Source of the DNA: Acidobacteriota bacterium
GTDB taxonomy: Bacteria > Acidobacteriota > Terriglobia > UBA7540
DNA: 50,990 nucleotides
Assembly (NCBI GenBank): GCA_003165315.1
Contig: PLSX01000180.1
Location: 22,886 to 73,875 of the forward strand
Direction: 5' to 3'
Position 1 is the stretch's first letter; every line of letters starts with the position of its first letter. Made by a program: the position numbers and the translations under genes. The notes under the pieces are model-generated. The model searched no databases. It was given only the letters and a program-made list of their open reading frames with translations, and was not told where the DNA came from. Of the stretch, positions 16,094-26,398 are shown piece by piece.

Positions 16094-17281
16094 TTACAGA
16101 TTCTTTTTCACCCAGCCTTCAATTCTTTCCAGCGCCTTCTGGAGATTTTCCACCGAGTTGGCAAACGAGAAGCGCAGGTATCCTTCGCCCCAGGCGCCGA
16201 AGGCGGTGCCCCAGAGGCAGGCCACTCCCGCTTCGGCCAACAGCGCGTCCGCCAGTTCGCGCGATGTCTTGCCGGTACCGCGGATGTTGGGGAAGACGTA
16301 GAACGCTCCGTGCGGCTGGCGGCAGGTGAAGCCGGGAATGCGGTTCAACCCGTCCACAATCACGGCGCGGCGGCGGCGAAATTCCTCGCGCATTACGTCT
16401 ACTGAATCCTGCGGGCCCGTCAAGGCTTCAACGCCGGCCATCTGGGTGAAGCTGGCCGTGCAGGAATTCGAATTGGTCATCAGCAGTGTAATCTGCTGGG
16501 CCAAATCGGCGCGCATGACGCCATAGCCCATGCGCCATCCGGTCATGGCATAGGTCTTGGAGAATCCATTCAGGATGATGGTCTTCTCCTTCATGCCGGG
16601 GAATTGGGTAATGCTGCAATGCTTGCCTTCGTAAATCAATTGGTCGTAGATTTCATCGGAGAGAACAAAGATATCGCGATCCGCCAGCACCTTGGCCAGA
16701 CGCTCGATTTCCGCGCGCTCCATCACTCCGCCGGTGGGATTATGGGGGCTGTTCAGAATCACAAGTCGAGTGCGGTCCGTGAGCTTTTCCAGGATCTCGT
16801 CCACGTTCACGTCAAAATCGTGTTCTTCGCGCAAGCCGTAGGGAACTTCCTTGCCGCCTGCGAACCGGATCATCGATTCATAGATGGGAAAACCAGGGTT
16901 GGGATAGAGCACTTCGTCGCCTTCTTCAACGAGGGCCAGAATCGCAAAGAACATGATGGGCTTGCCGCCGGGAACGATGACGACTTCCGCCGGGTCTACG
17001 TTGATCCCCAGGTGCCGGGCGGTAGTGGCGGCTGCGGCTTCGCGCAATTTCGGAAATCCCGCCGAAGGGCCGTAGTGGGTCCAACCCTCGCGCAGGGCCT
17101 TGATTCCTGCGTCCACGACATTAGTGGGCGTGGCGAAATCCGGCTCGCCGATCTCAAGGTGGACGATATCTTTTCCCTGAGCTTCCAAGGCACGGGCGCG
17201 GACGAGAACCTCAAAGGCGCTCTCAGTTCCCAAACGGCTCATTCGGCTTGCAAGACGCAGATTACTCAAAGTTGTGGCCAC
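16094..17281 (-). CDS. Class I PLP-dependent aminotransferase
   Basis: 395 residues of fold-type I aminotransferases (AspC/AAT I-gamma-like). Motifs in order: IVHLEIGEPDFATP near the N-terminus, HYGPSAGFPKLREA, LVILNSPHNPTGG (PLP-binding Asn-Pro), LSDEIYDQLIYEG (Asp/Tyr contacts to PLP) and NGFSKTYAMTGWRMGYG with the Schiff-base lysine at K242. Near the C-terminus comes YLRFSFANS, with the substrate carboxylate-binding arginine. The length is normal. Start GTG 17281 has GGGGG seven nt upstream; a longer in-frame reading to 17539 adds 86 residues unlike the family and was rejected. Which amino acid it serves (Asp, Ala or aromatic) cannot be told from sequence. It stands alone and is convergent with the transketolase-like gene. 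Confidence 0.92.
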   Translation of the reverse strand: MATTLSNLRLASRMSRLGTESAFEVLVRARALEAQGKDIVHLEIGEPDFATPTNVVDAGIKALREGWTHYGPSAGFPKLREAAAATTARHLGINVDPAEVVIVPGGKPIMFFAILALVEEGDEVLYPNPGFPIYESMIRFAGGKEVPYGLREEHDFDVNVDEILEKLTDRTRLVILNSPHNPTGGVMERAEIERLAKVLADRDIFVLSDEIYDQLIYEGKHCSITQFPGMKEKTIILNGFSKTYAMTGWRMGYGVMRADLAQQITLLMTNSNSCTASFTQMAGVEALTGPQDSVDVMREEFRRRRAVIVDGLNRIPGFTCRQPHGAFYVFPNIRGTGKTSRELADALLAEAGVACLWGTAFGAWGEGYLRFSFANSVENLQKALERIEGWVKKNL

Positions 17282-17990
17282 GGCTCTACCCCCTTGTTGG
17301 ATCCCCAAGATATGAACCAGATGCTGACTTCTCGAACCCGTCAGAATATCCCTTGCGCAATTCAATGTCCAGACTCTGGCGATGCCTTGCCGGAAAAGAC
17401 ATTGTGGATAGTCAGCAATTCCCCAATCGTGCTGCCGCGTTCTCAAATGGAACGGCGGGCTGACCGCGATTCTGTCTGGTTCTTTGCACGGCATGAGTAC
17501 TGGACAATGACGCGGGAAGTTTCGTCGGGTGAAATCCATCGCGTCAATTTGTCCTTAAGCGCGTTTCTCCGCAGGGACGATTTGCGGTTATTAATCCGGC
17601 CCGCATGTTTCCTTCAACAGTTGCTCCGGGCACGGGCAATATGCTTGTGGCATATCATTTGTGCCATGGCCATCCCGAGCAACCCCACCGGGACAAGTCC
17701 TCGCCATGGCACGAACGCGAAGCGCCTTGGCCATCTCAATCAAAAATCGGAACGCGTCTGGCCATTGACGGCGCACAAGCACGAGCGCCTGTCCAGGAAG
17801 AGCGACACCGCCGGGAGTGCCTGCTCCACAATCTCCCCGGTATTACGTCTATCACTTCCATTGCTCCTGCTTTTATCCTGCGCCACAGAGGCTGAATCGC
17901 CGTATACTGTTGCGCTTTATCATGACGGTTCAAAAAGCCGCCTTGCTGCTCCGCTGATGGATCACTCCCTCCCTCGCAGGAGAGTAAACC
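17282..17990. other. 709-bp divergent spacer
   Basis: Between the aminotransferase and a Tat glycosidase. TATACT at 17903-17908 is a possible -10 for the rightward gene, with no good -35. Frames crossing this stretch are extensions or shadows of neighbours; I see no gene. Confidence 0.45.
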
Positions 17991-20249
17991 ATGACTGAAT
18001 CAAGCAGACGTAAGTTCCTTCACGATGTAAGTATCGGGCTGGGGACAGCCGCTATTGCCGGCTCATCGCCGATGGTGATTGCTGAGCCAGGTGTGGCCAG
18101 GCGGAACGCGGAAATCACAACTGCCGGCCCGCAAGGTGAAATTCCCTCTGCTACCATCGATTTCCGTTACTCGCCCCTCTCCTTTCAGACGGCATACTGC
18201 TTTCCCGACGATCATCTCAAAAGCCTGATTGGGGAGAATGGCGAGCTGCGCTACGGCCATCCAGGATTGGGAGGTGGGATCGCCTATTTTCCGGAAGTTG
18301 TGGAATTCTCCCTGGAGGGAATGGAACCCAATCAGCTGGGTGAGCAGTGGTTGGAGGCTCCGGGCATCCCCATCATCCACACGCGCCTGGACCGCCCGGA
18401 AGCCGTGATGAACCTCACCACGTTTGCGACGCGACGGAAGTCAGAAGGCCGTGTGGATAACGTGATTCTGGAGGTTCGACCCCGCACCGCGCACATATTG
18501 GGGGCTGTGCCGGTGGTAATTCTGCAAACCAAGCATGAGGCAAAGCTCCAGTCAACTGAGGAAGGCGCCGTCGTGCGGCTGGACAGCGATCAGGCGCCGC
18601 CGTTCCTGCTGAGTGATTGCTCGATTGCGGATCCCTTGGTCGGCGGGGCCAAATTGACTTTTCCTCTGTTCCCCGCCGTGATTTCAACGGGTCGGCCATT
18701 ACGTTATTTCCTGCGCTTTCCCCAGGAAGGTCAGCCGGTGGAGAAGTTGAAGGATGGCCTGGCCCATCCAGAGCAATTGTTGGCAGAAGCGCGAGAGTAT
18801 TGGCAGAATTGGAAAGCCTACGAGGGAAAAGTGTCGATGGAATTTCCCGGGCGTCACGGCGAGTTCCTAACTGCCTGCGCGCGGAACATTCAGCAGGCCC
18901 GTGAAGTGAAAGCAGGCAAGCTGACGTTTCAGGTGGGGCCCACAGTCTATCGCGGCCTGTGGGTGGTTGACGGCAACTTTCTGCTGGAGGCTGCTCGCTA
19001 TCTCGGCTATGACGCCGCCGCGCAGGAGGGATTGGAAGCGACGTGGCAGCACCAGGAAGCGAGCGGAGGCGTGTTTGCCGCGGGCGGATCCCAGCACTGG
19101 AAGGACACCGGGATCGCTCTGTTCAGTCTGGTGCGCCAGGCCGAATTGGCCCAGGACTGGAGCTACTTCCGCTCCATGCAGTCGAACGTGGCGCGGGCGG
19201 TAAAATTCCTGATAGGTCTCCGCGACAAGGCTCGGACCGATGGCAGCGTGAATGGCCGCTATGGATTGCTGGCGCCCGGTTTTGGCGACGGTGGATTGAA
19301 TGACATTCATTCTGAATTCACCAACACGATTTGGGTTTTGGCGGGTTTGAAAGCGCTGACGGAAGCGACGGAGCGGCTGAGCCTTCCAGATCCGGGTGGC
19401 GCCAAACAGTTTTATAGTGAATTGCGGACTGCGTTCTTTGCTGCGGCTCACCAGGAGATGCGCCGCCATCCCGATGGGTTCGACTACCTGCCCATGCTGG
19501 TGAAAGACGACCCGCTGTGGACGGCTCCTCACCTATGGGACCGGCCGCGGCCGCAAACCGCGCAATGGGCTCTCTCCCACGCCATCTATCCGGGCCTGGT
19601 GTTTGAGAAGTACGATCCCATTGTGCAGGGCCACATTCGCTTGATGCAGGCTTGCACCCAGGAAGATGTTCCCGCGGAGACCGGCTGGCTGCCGTATGGT
19701 GGCGTATGGAATTACAACGCGGCATTTGTGGCGCATGTTTATTTGTGGGCAGGGCAGACGGATTGGGCCAGATCAACCTTCACGGGGTATCTGAACCACG
19801 CCTCGCCGCTCTATTGCTGGCGTGAGGAACAACCCTTGCGCGGGAGTTTGACGGCGATTTACGTGGGCGACATGCCCCACAACTGGGCCAGCGCGGAGTG
19901 TGTGCGCTATCTTCGGCATATGCTGGCGCTGGAAGATGGCCGCGATCTGCGCCTGCTCGCCGGAGTGGGCGATTTCGAATTGGCGGGCGGCGAGCCGTTG
20001 CGCGTCGTTCAATCCCCAACGCGCTTTGGCCGAATCGATTTGGACCTTGAACCCCTTGATGGCCATCAGGGCTGGCGCATGAAGTTTCAGCGAGGAACTG
20101 GTCCGCTGCCTGAAAATGTTTGCATCCCAGCGACGCTGGGAAGACGGGGGCAATTCACCAAAATTACCGGAGCGGAGGTTGCTCGGAGAGGTGAAAGCCT
20201 GCTGGTTACACCCGCGGCTGCTTCCTGGGAAGTGATTTGGAAAGCGTGA
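17991..20249 (+). CDS. Tat-exported six-hairpin glycosidase-like protein, family unassigned
   Basis: 752 residues. The N-terminus MTESSRRKFL (R6-R7) followed by a hydrophobic Ala/Gly segment is a twin-arginine export signal. Residues about 45-280 are beta-rich (a supersandwich-like N domain). From about 290 to 640 the pattern matches an (alpha/alpha)6 barrel as in clans GH-L/GH-G/GH78-like enzymes: YRGLWVVDGNFLLEAARYLG, EASGGVFAAGGSQHWKDTGIALF, EDVPAETGWLPYGGVWNYN and AFVAHVYLWAGQTDWA. A short beta domain closes the protein. Candidate catalytic acids are the Asp of WVVDG and the Glu of PAETGW (inference). AGGAG precedes ATG 17991. The signal shares its first ten-residue layout with the protein at 5850, but the bodies differ. 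Substrate unknown. Confidence 0.72.
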   Translation: MTESSRRKFLHDVSIGLGTAAIAGSSPMVIAEPGVARRNAEITTAGPQGEIPSATIDFRYSPLSFQTAYCFPDDHLKSLIGENGELRYGHPGLGGGIAYFPEVVEFSLEGMEPNQLGEQWLEAPGIPIIHTRLDRPEAVMNLTTFATRRKSEGRVDNVILEVRPRTAHILGAVPVVILQTKHEAKLQSTEEGAVVRLDSDQAPPFLLSDCSIADPLVGGAKLTFPLFPAVISTGRPLRYFLRFPQEGQPVEKLKDGLAHPEQLLAEAREYWQNWKAYEGKVSMEFPGRHGEFLTACARNIQQAREVKAGKLTFQVGPTVYRGLWVVDGNFLLEAARYLGYDAAAQEGLEATWQHQEASGGVFAAGGSQHWKDTGIALFSLVRQAELAQDWSYFRSMQSNVARAVKFLIGLRDKARTDGSVNGRYGLLAPGFGDGGLNDIHSEFTNTIWVLAGLKALTEATERLSLPDPGGAKQFYSELRTAFFAAAHQEMRRHPDGFDYLPMLVKDDPLWTAPHLWDRPRPQTAQWALSHAIYPGLVFEKYDPIVQGHIRLMQACTQEDVPAETGWLPYGGVWNYNAAFVAHVYLWAGQTDWARSTFTGYLNHASPLYCWREEQPLRGSLTAIYVGDMPHNWASAECVRYLRHMLALEDGRDLRLLAGVGDFELAGGEPLRVVQSPTRFGRIDLDLEPLDGHQGWRMKFQRGTGPLPENVCIPATLGRRGQFTKITGAEVARRGESLLVTPAAASWEVIWKA

Positions 20250-20535
20250 GGGCGGCCGCTGTGCGATGGGCACCTTGCCCGTGCAGGTGCGTATGGCCAA
20301 GACTTCTCCCCATGGTTTTGATCGGGATGGCCATGTCACCAGGTTCAGCGGGAGCGGGCGGGATCCCGATGGATCGGGGCAGTTTGTATGCACTGCAAGT
20401 TCCGGTGCCCCTCCAAAGTCCACGACAAGAATCTTGCGTTGACCACTCGCTCCTAAGCCGTCGTGCGAAATTAGCTCAAGGTATGGTAGGGTGAAAGGTC
20501 CACTAATTTGCAAGGAGGCGCTACGTTTCTGTCCT

Positions 20536-21000
20536 ATGGCCACGTCTAAGAAGGTTGCGGCGGTTGCTCCTGTCATTCCCACAGTTGATCCCAAATATTG
20601 CTGCTATCGAATTCGGGCCGCCGAGTCCAAGATTCATCGCTGGGGTTTGTATGCCGACCAGAGAATTCCGGCGAATCGCAAGGTGATGGAGTATCGAGGC
20701 GAAAAAATCGGTCCGAAGGAGGCGAAGAAGCGCGGCAAGACGCCCTATCTGTTCGTGCTGGACGACCACTGGACCATTGATGGCGGCGTGGGAGGCTCGG
20801 GCGCGGAGTTGGTGAACCATTCATGCGTGCCCAACCTGGTGTCGCGCATTATGAAGGGGCACATTATTTACATGAGTCTGCGCTCGATACGCAAAGGCGA
20901 GGAGTTGACCGTCGATTACAACTACGACCAGACGGATGAAACCATGCGCTGCAAGTGCGGGTCCGACGGCTGCCGCGGGATCATCAATCGGAAGGAATGA
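20536..21000 (+). CDS. SET-domain protein-lysine methyltransferase-like protein
   Basis: 154 residues, essentially a stand-alone SET domain. It shows HRWGLYADQRIPANRKVMEY (the SAM-binding GxG-like strand), GGVGGSGAELVNHSCVPNL (the hallmark NHSCxPN), ELTVDYNYD (active-site tyrosines) and a post-SET cysteine cluster CKCGSDGCRG with the upstream NHSC cysteine, probably binding zinc. SET enzymes methylate lysines using SAM; bacterial targets are mostly unknown. Start ATG 20536 gives a typical N-terminus, although the strong AAGGAGG at 20512-20518 is 17 nt away; an upstream GTG at 20491 has no ribosome site. No operon partner. The eukaryote-like post-SET motif is notable, but such proteins occur in several bacterial phyla. 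Confidence 0.85.
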   Translation: MATSKKVAAVAPVIPTVDPKYCCYRIRAAESKIHRWGLYADQRIPANRKVMEYRGEKIGPKEAKKRGKTPYLFVLDDHWTIDGGVGGSGAELVNHSCVPNLVSRIMKGHIIYMSLRSIRKGEELTVDYNYDQTDETMRCKCGSDGCRGIINRKE

Positions 21001-21117
21001 TGCGTTGCTTCCGTGCGCCCCAATGATATCAAATTGACCGGGTTTCAATGATTCGTATGGGCGGTTCGCGAGCTACCCACACATTTGCGGGAGCGCTGTG
21101 CTCTGTCTTTTCCCCTG

Positions 21118-23373
21118 TTACCTGCTGATCTTCTGTGCGTCCACCACAGCAATTGCGGCCATGTTGACGATCTCCTCCACAGTGGCGCCGCGTTGGAGAA
21201 CGTGAACGGGTTTCGAAAGCCCCATCAGGATAGGTCCCAGCGATTCGGCTCCGCCGATGCGCATCATCATTTTGTAGGCAATATTGGCGGCCCCAAGATC
21301 GGGGAAGATCAGCACGGTGGCGCCGCCCTTGAGTTGGGAAAAGGGATACTCCTCTTCTATCAGTTCCGGCACGAGCGCCGTATCTGCCATCATTTCGCCG
21401 TCGACCATCAGTTCGGGGTTCTTTTCCAACGCCAATTCCACCGCCCTCCGCATCTTTTCCGACTGGGCGTGATGGTTGCTGCCAAAGTTGGAGAACGAGA
21501 GCATGGCCACGCGCGGCTCGATATCGAATTCATGCGCCACCTCCGCGGCCAGCACGGCAATTTCCGCCAGATCCTCCGCTGTGGGATCAATGTTGACATG
21601 CGTGTCCGCGAAAAAGTAGACATCCTTCTTGGTAACGATGACGGAAACGGAGGCTACCCGGCGCACATTGGGCCGGGTCTTGATGATCTGAAGTGCGGGC
21701 CGGATGGTGTCCGTGTAATACTGGCTCACGCCCGCTACAAAACCGTCGGCATCCCCCATGTGGACCATCATGGCTCCAAAATAATTTGGATTCAGCATCT
21801 GCTCACGGGCTGTGCCCTGGGTCACCCCGCCGCGGCGGCGCAGCCGATAAAACTCCTGAACATAGGCTTCAAATCGCAGAGACTGCCCTGGATCTATCAC
21901 TTGCGGGCGCATATCTTCAAACCCCAGCTCCGTGAAGCGATTTTCAATGATGGCGGGGCGGCCAAGAAGGATGGGGTGGGCAATGCGCTCCTCGCTGATC
22001 TGATGGCTGGCTCGCAGCACCTTGTCATGTTCGCCTTCGGAGAAGACGATGCGCCTGGGGGCAGCCTGGGCGCGGTGGCGCAGGTTCTGCATCACTCCGT
22101 AGGTGCGGCCCAGACGCCGGGCCAGTTCATCGCGATAGGTGGCGGGATCGATCTGCACCTGCGCCACACCGCTGCGCATTGCAGCTTCCGCCACCGCTGC
22201 CGACACCCAGATCAGCACGCGGGGATCGAAGGGTTTGGGATTGATGTACTCCGGCCCGAATTGCAATCGCCCCAGGCCGTAGGCCCGCAGTACCGAATCG
22301 GGCACATCCTCTTTGGCCAGGCTTGCCAGCGCATTGGTGGCGGCGATCTTCATCTCCTCGTTGATGGCCCTTGCCCGCACATCCAGCGCCCCGCGAAAGA
22401 TCCCGGGAAAGCCCAGAACGTTGTTTACCTGATTGGGAAAGTCGGAGCGGCCCGTGGCTACAATGGCGTCCGGCCGCGCCGCTTTGGCCGCCGGATAGCT
22501 GATCTCGGGCGTGGGATTGGCCAGGGCAAATACTATCGGGCGTTCCGCCATGGTTTTCAGCATTTCGCCGGACACGCAATCACCTACGGAGAGTCCCACA
22601 AAGACGTCCGCGCCTTCCAGGACTTCAGCCAGGGTGCGCTTGGAGGTGGGGATAGCGAAGCGCGAGTTGTAAGGGTTCATTCCCTTTTCGCGACCCTCGT
22701 AAATGACGCCATCGATGTCGCACATGGTAATATTTTCCTTGCGCACGCCCAATCGCACGTAATGCAGGGCAGAAGCCAGGCCCGCCGCGCCCGCGCCGTT
22801 AAAGACCACGCGGATCTGGTCAATCTTCTTCTCCACCAACTCCAAAGCGTTCAGAAGCGCCGCGCCGGAGATGATAGCTGTTCCGTGCTGATCGTCGTGA
22901 AACGCCGGGATTCCCATGGTCTTGCGCAGGGTCTCTTCAACGTAAAAGCACTCAGGGGCTTTGATGTCCTCAAGATTGATTCCGCCGCAGGTTGGTTCCA
23001 AGAGTTGGCAAAACTTGATGACGTCATCGGGATTCTCCGAGCCCACTTCCAGATCGAAAACGTCGATGTCGGCGAAGCGCTTGAAGAGCACCCCTTTGCC
23101 TTCCATGACCGGTTTGGAGGCGTGCGCCCCAATATTGCCCAGGCCCAGCACCGCCGTGCCGTTGGAGACCACCGCAACCAGATTGCCCCTTGCCGTGTAT
23201 TCATAGGAAAGGTCCTGGTTCTTGTGAATCTCTTTGCAAGGTTCGGCCACACCCGGGGTGTAGGCGAGGCTTAGGTCCCACTGGGTTCGGCAGGGTTTGG
23301 TGGGCGTCAGTTCGATTTTTCCCTTGCGGCCCTGACTGTGATAGTCCAAAGCGTCTTTGCGGCGGATTTCCAT
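21118..23373 (-). CDS. maeB: NADP-type malic enzyme fused to phosphotransacetylase-like domain (copy 1)
   Basis: 751 residues, the usual length of MaeB-type malic enzymes, which decarboxylate malate to pyruvate and make NADPH. The N-terminal malic domain (about 1-420) has [55 protein letters not shown] (metal and catalytic site) and [12 protein letters not shown] (dinucleotide-binding). The C-terminal half (about 425-751) is a phosphate-acetyltransferase-like domain ([46 protein letters not shown]), normally regulatory (acetyl-CoA sensing). Start ATG 23373 has AAGGA eight nt upstream. A close paralogue follows at 23884-26172 on the same strand. Confidence 0.93.
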   Translation of the reverse strand: MEIRRKDALDYHSQGRKGKIELTPTKPCRTQWDLSLAYTPGVAEPCKEIHKNQDLSYEYTARGNLVAVVSNGTAVLGLGNIGAHASKPVMEGKGVLFKRFADIDVFDLEVGSENPDDVIKFCQLLEPTCGGINLEDIKAPECFYVEETLRKTMGIPAFHDDQHGTAIISGAALLNALELVEKKIDQIRVVFNGAGAAGLASALHYVRLGVRKENITMCDIDGVIYEGREKGMNPYNSRFAIPTSKRTLAEVLEGADVFVGLSVGDCVSGEMLKTMAERPIVFALANPTPEISYPAAKAARPDAIVATGRSDFPNQVNNVLGFPGIFRGALDVRARAINEEMKIAATNALASLAKEDVPDSVLRAYGLGRLQFGPEYINPKPFDPRVLIWVSAAVAEAAMRSGVAQVQIDPATYRDELARRLGRTYGVMQNLRHRAQAAPRRIVFSEGEHDKVLRASHQISEERIAHPILLGRPAIIENRFTELGFEDMRPQVIDPGQSLRFEAYVQEFYRLRRRGGVTQGTAREQMLNPNYFGAMMVHMGDADGFVAGVSQYYTDTIRPALQIIKTRPNVRRVASVSVIVTKKDVYFFADTHVNIDPTAEDLAEIAVLAAEVAHEFDIEPRVAMLSFSNFGSNHHAQSEKMRRAVELALEKNPELMVDGEMMADTALVPELIEEEYPFSQLKGGATVLIFPDLGAANIAYKMMMRIGGAESLGPILMGLSKPVHVLQRGATVEEIVNMAAIAVVDAQKISR

Positions 23374-23668
23374 GAAGGGGTCCTTTTGGTCAGAATTCGT
23401 CAGTGCGTAGAACTACCTGTTATAGCAGTTCGAAGGCAGGGAGGGGAATCGGTTCATCGGGCCATCGGTTGATCGGATTTTCTCTTGTTCGGGAAAACAT
23501 CAAATCGATGGAAAGCAGCTCGTGCTTCCGCCACTTTCCCATGCTAGGATTAGGCTTGGTGCAGGTACCCATTGGCAGTTTCCCCAATTAATTAGGTTTT
23601 TACACAATTTTACGATACTGTCTGCCCGTCGATTACCGCGCGGGCAGGTGGGAGGACAGGACAACACT

Positions 23669-23830
23669 ATGGAGATCGGTACTTGCCCCAAATGTGACAG
23701 TATAAACCTCCGTTTAGCGGAGATCCGTGGTTGGTTCGAGCGCTGGATACTCCCATTGTTCGGCGTGCTTCCCCTACGCTGCATGGATTGTAAGAACCGC
23801 TTTCGCTCCTCCCAGCCTCCCCGGCATTAA
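23669..23830 (+). CDS. 53-residue zinc-ribbon protein
   Basis: A tiny protein with two CxxC pairs, CPKC (6-9) and CMDC (38-41), 28 residues apart, the spacing of a zinc ribbon. Between them lies a hydrophobic stretch GWFERWILPLFGVLPLRC, which could be a membrane-associated or buried helix. The C-terminus is basic. The start ATG 23669 is favoured over longer frames because GGAGG lies at 23651-23655 and the protein begins directly with the ribbon. It is on the opposite strand between two malic enzyme genes. Probably nucleic-acid or protein binding; no specific role can be assigned. Confidence 0.6.
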   Translation: MEIGTCPKCDSINLRLAEIRGWFERWILPLFGVLPLRCMDCKNRFRSSQPPRH

Positions 23831-23883
23831 AGTTTTTCCAGACGTGTTGAAACCGCCTGCTGGGCTGTTCGGCCTCATTGGGC

Positions 23884-26172
23884 TTAATGCTTGGCTTGAT
23901 GGGTGGACTGCTGAATACCCAGCACGCCCGCCTGCGCATGCACCACGGCAATGGAGGTCATATTAACGATCTCTTCCACACCGCAGCCACGCGCCAGGAC
24001 GTGCACGGGCTTGGATAGTCCCATCAGGATCGGCCCCAACGCTTCCGCGCCGCCCATCCGCATCATCAACTTGTAGGCAATGTTGCCCGCTTCCAGGCTG
24101 GGGAAAATCAGCACATTGGCGTCGCCCTTGACGCGGGAGAAGGGATAGTCCTCGGCGGATAATTCCGGTACGATGGCCGTGTCCGCCATCATCTCACCTT
24201 CCACGATCAGGCCCTCGGCTTTCAGCTTCACCAGTTCTGTGGCTCGCCGAACCTTGTCAGCTAGAGGGTGGCGGGTGCTGCCGAAATTGGAAAATGAAAG
24301 CATGGCCACGCGCGGCTCCACGTTGAACCAGCGCGCGACTTCGGCGGAGAGAATGGCTGTTTCCGCCAGATGCTCGGCCGTGGGTTCAATATTCACGGTT
24401 GTGTCGGCGAAGAAATAGACACTCTTGTGGGTAGCCATAACGTAAAGGCCGGAAACACGGTCCACCCCAGGACGCGTGCGGATGATCTGAAGCGCCGGGC
24501 GGATGGTATCAGGATAGTGCTGATTGACGCCGGCAATGAATCCGTCCGCATCACCCATGTGGACCATCATGGCGCCGAAGTAGTTGGCGTTGAGCATCCA
24601 CTCGTGAGCTTCCGAGCGCGTGATGCCGGCGCGATGACGCAACCGGAAGAATTCATCCACATAGGTGGAGAGGCGAGTGGAAACGGTGGGGTCGATGATG
24701 TCCGCTTTCACCTTGCCCAAACCCAGTTCCTGGAATTTGGCTTCGATGACAGCGGGCCGCCCCAGCAGGATGGGGTGAGCAATATTTTCTTCCACCAGCC
24801 GGACACTGGCGCGGATGATCTTTTCGTGCTCGCCTTCGGAAAAGACAATGCGCTTGGGCGCAGCCTTGGCGCGATAGCGAATGTTCTGCATCACGGCGTA
24901 AGTGCGGCCCAGGCGGCGTTGCAGTTGCTCGCGATACTCGTCAAGGTCGACGACAATCTGTGCCACCCCGCTCTTCATGGCGGCTTCGGCGACGGCGGAG
25001 GAGACCCAAATCAACACGCGCGGGTCAAAGGGTTTTGGGATGATGTAATCGGGGCCGAATTGAAGCCGGCTGACGCCGTAAGCACGCAGCACAGAGTCAG
25101 GTACATCCTCCTTGGCCAGCGCTGCAAGCGCTCGTGTGGCCGCCAGCTTCATATCCTCATTGATGGCGCGGGCGCGCACGTCGAGCGCGCCGCGGAAGAT
25201 AAAGGGGAATCCCAAGACATTGTTGACCTGGTTGGGATAGTCGGAACGCCCCGTGGCAATGATGACGTCGGAGCGTGCGGCCTTGGCTTCGTCATAACTG
25301 ATTTCGGGAACCGGGTTGGCCAGGGCGAAGGCAATCGGATGGTCGGCCATGGAGCGCAGCATATCTCCGGTGACGCACTTGCCAATGGAGAGTCCCGCGA
25401 AAACGTCGGCGCCCTTCAAGGCTTCGGCGAGTGTGCGGCGGTCGGTTTTAGCGGCAAAGGGCGCCTTGTACGAATTCATGTTATCGACACGGCCCTCGTA
25501 GACCACGCCCTTGGTGTCGCAGAGAAGGATATTTTCGCGACGTACACCCAGGTGAATGTAATGCTCGGCGCAGGCAATGCCCGACGCTCCCGCGCCGTTG
25601 AAAACCACACGGACTTTGCTGATGTCCTTGCCGACGACTTCCAACGCGTTCAGCAGCGCCGCGCCGGAAATAATGGCCGTGCCGTGCTGATCGTCGTGAA
25701 ACACCGGAATCGACATGGTTTTGCGCAGGGTCTGCTCAATCTGGAAACACTCTGGCGCTTTGATGTCCTCCAGATTGATGCCGCCAAAGGTTGGTTCCAG
25801 GAGTTGGCAAAGGCGGATGACCTCTTCGGGGTTTTCGGAATTCACTTCCAGGTCGAAGACGTCGATGTCCGCAAAGCGCTTGAACAACACTCCCTTTCCT
25901 TCCATCACTGGCTTGCCCGCCAGTGCTCCAATATTGCCCAGGCCCAGCACCGCCGTGCCGTTTGAGATCACCGCTACCAGATTTCCCTTGGCAGTGTATT
26001 CAAACGCCAATTCAGGTTTTTCGTGGATGTCCAGGCACGGCTCGGCCACGCCCGGCGTATAGGCCAAACTCAAGTCATACTGGGTGCTGCAAGGCTTTGA
26101 TGGAACAACTTCAATCTTGCCCTTCCGCCCCAGGCGGTGGTAATCCAGCACATCCTGCTTGCGAATATCCAT
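23884..26172 (-). CDS. maeB: NADP-type malic enzyme fused to phosphotransacetylase-like domain (copy 2)
   Basis: 762 residues and the same architecture as copy 1: malic domain ([51 protein letters not shown]) and C-terminal phosphotransacetylase-like domain ([46 protein letters not shown]). The catalytic motifs are intact in both copies, and divergence is spread over the length, so this is an old duplication and not a recent one. The C-terminal tail differs ([10 protein letters not shown]). Start ATG 26172 follows AAAAGG by 8 nt and aligns with the start of copy 1; a GTG three codons upstream overlaps the ribosome site. The copies may have different cofactor preference or effectors; this cannot be read from the sequence. 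Confidence 0.93.
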   Translation of the reverse strand: MDIRKQDVLDYHRLGRKGKIEVVPSKPCSTQYDLSLAYTPGVAEPCLDIHEKPELAFEYTAKGNLVAVISNGTAVLGLGNIGALAGKPVMEGKGVLFKRFADIDVFDLEVNSENPEEVIRLCQLLEPTFGGINLEDIKAPECFQIEQTLRKTMSIPVFHDDQHGTAIISGAALLNALEVVGKDISKVRVVFNGAGASGIACAEHYIHLGVRRENILLCDTKGVVYEGRVDNMNSYKAPFAAKTDRRTLAEALKGADVFAGLSIGKCVTGDMLRSMADHPIAFALANPVPEISYDEAKAARSDVIIATGRSDYPNQVNNVLGFPFIFRGALDVRARAINEDMKLAATRALAALAKEDVPDSVLRAYGVSRLQFGPDYIIPKPFDPRVLIWVSSAVAEAAMKSGVAQIVVDLDEYREQLQRRLGRTYAVMQNIRYRAKAAPKRIVFSEGEHEKIIRASVRLVEENIAHPILLGRPAVIEAKFQELGLGKVKADIIDPTVSTRLSTYVDEFFRLRHRAGITRSEAHEWMLNANYFGAMMVHMGDADGFIAGVNQHYPDTIRPALQIIRTRPGVDRVSGLYVMATHKSVYFFADTTVNIEPTAEHLAETAILSAEVARWFNVEPRVAMLSFSNFGSTRHPLADKVRRATELVKLKAEGLIVEGEMMADTAIVPELSAEDYPFSRVKGDANVLIFPSLEAGNIAYKLMMRMGGAEALGPILMGLSKPVHVLARGCGVEEIVNMTSIAVVHAQAGVLGIQQSTHQAKH

Positions 26173-26398
26173 GGTGGGCACCTTTTCACTGGTCGATCCT
26201 CAGATACCGTTGCCCTTTGTACATCATCGGCAGGAAGGTTGCAACTCAGATGCCACAATCCTGCGGTCTTCCTCATGATCCCATTGTGCATTGATGCCAG
26301 ATAACATGGCAGAGCGGCTTGCAGTGGGCAAGCCCACAGTGTTAACTTTGGCGGACAAACTGCTTCGCGCCTGGGCGCGATGCGGGAGAGGGAAGTTC

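Noticed and set aside
17282-17539. 86-residue N-terminal extension of the aminotransferase
   Set aside because: Composition is unlike the family, and the GTG at 17281 has a strong ribosome site giving normal length.
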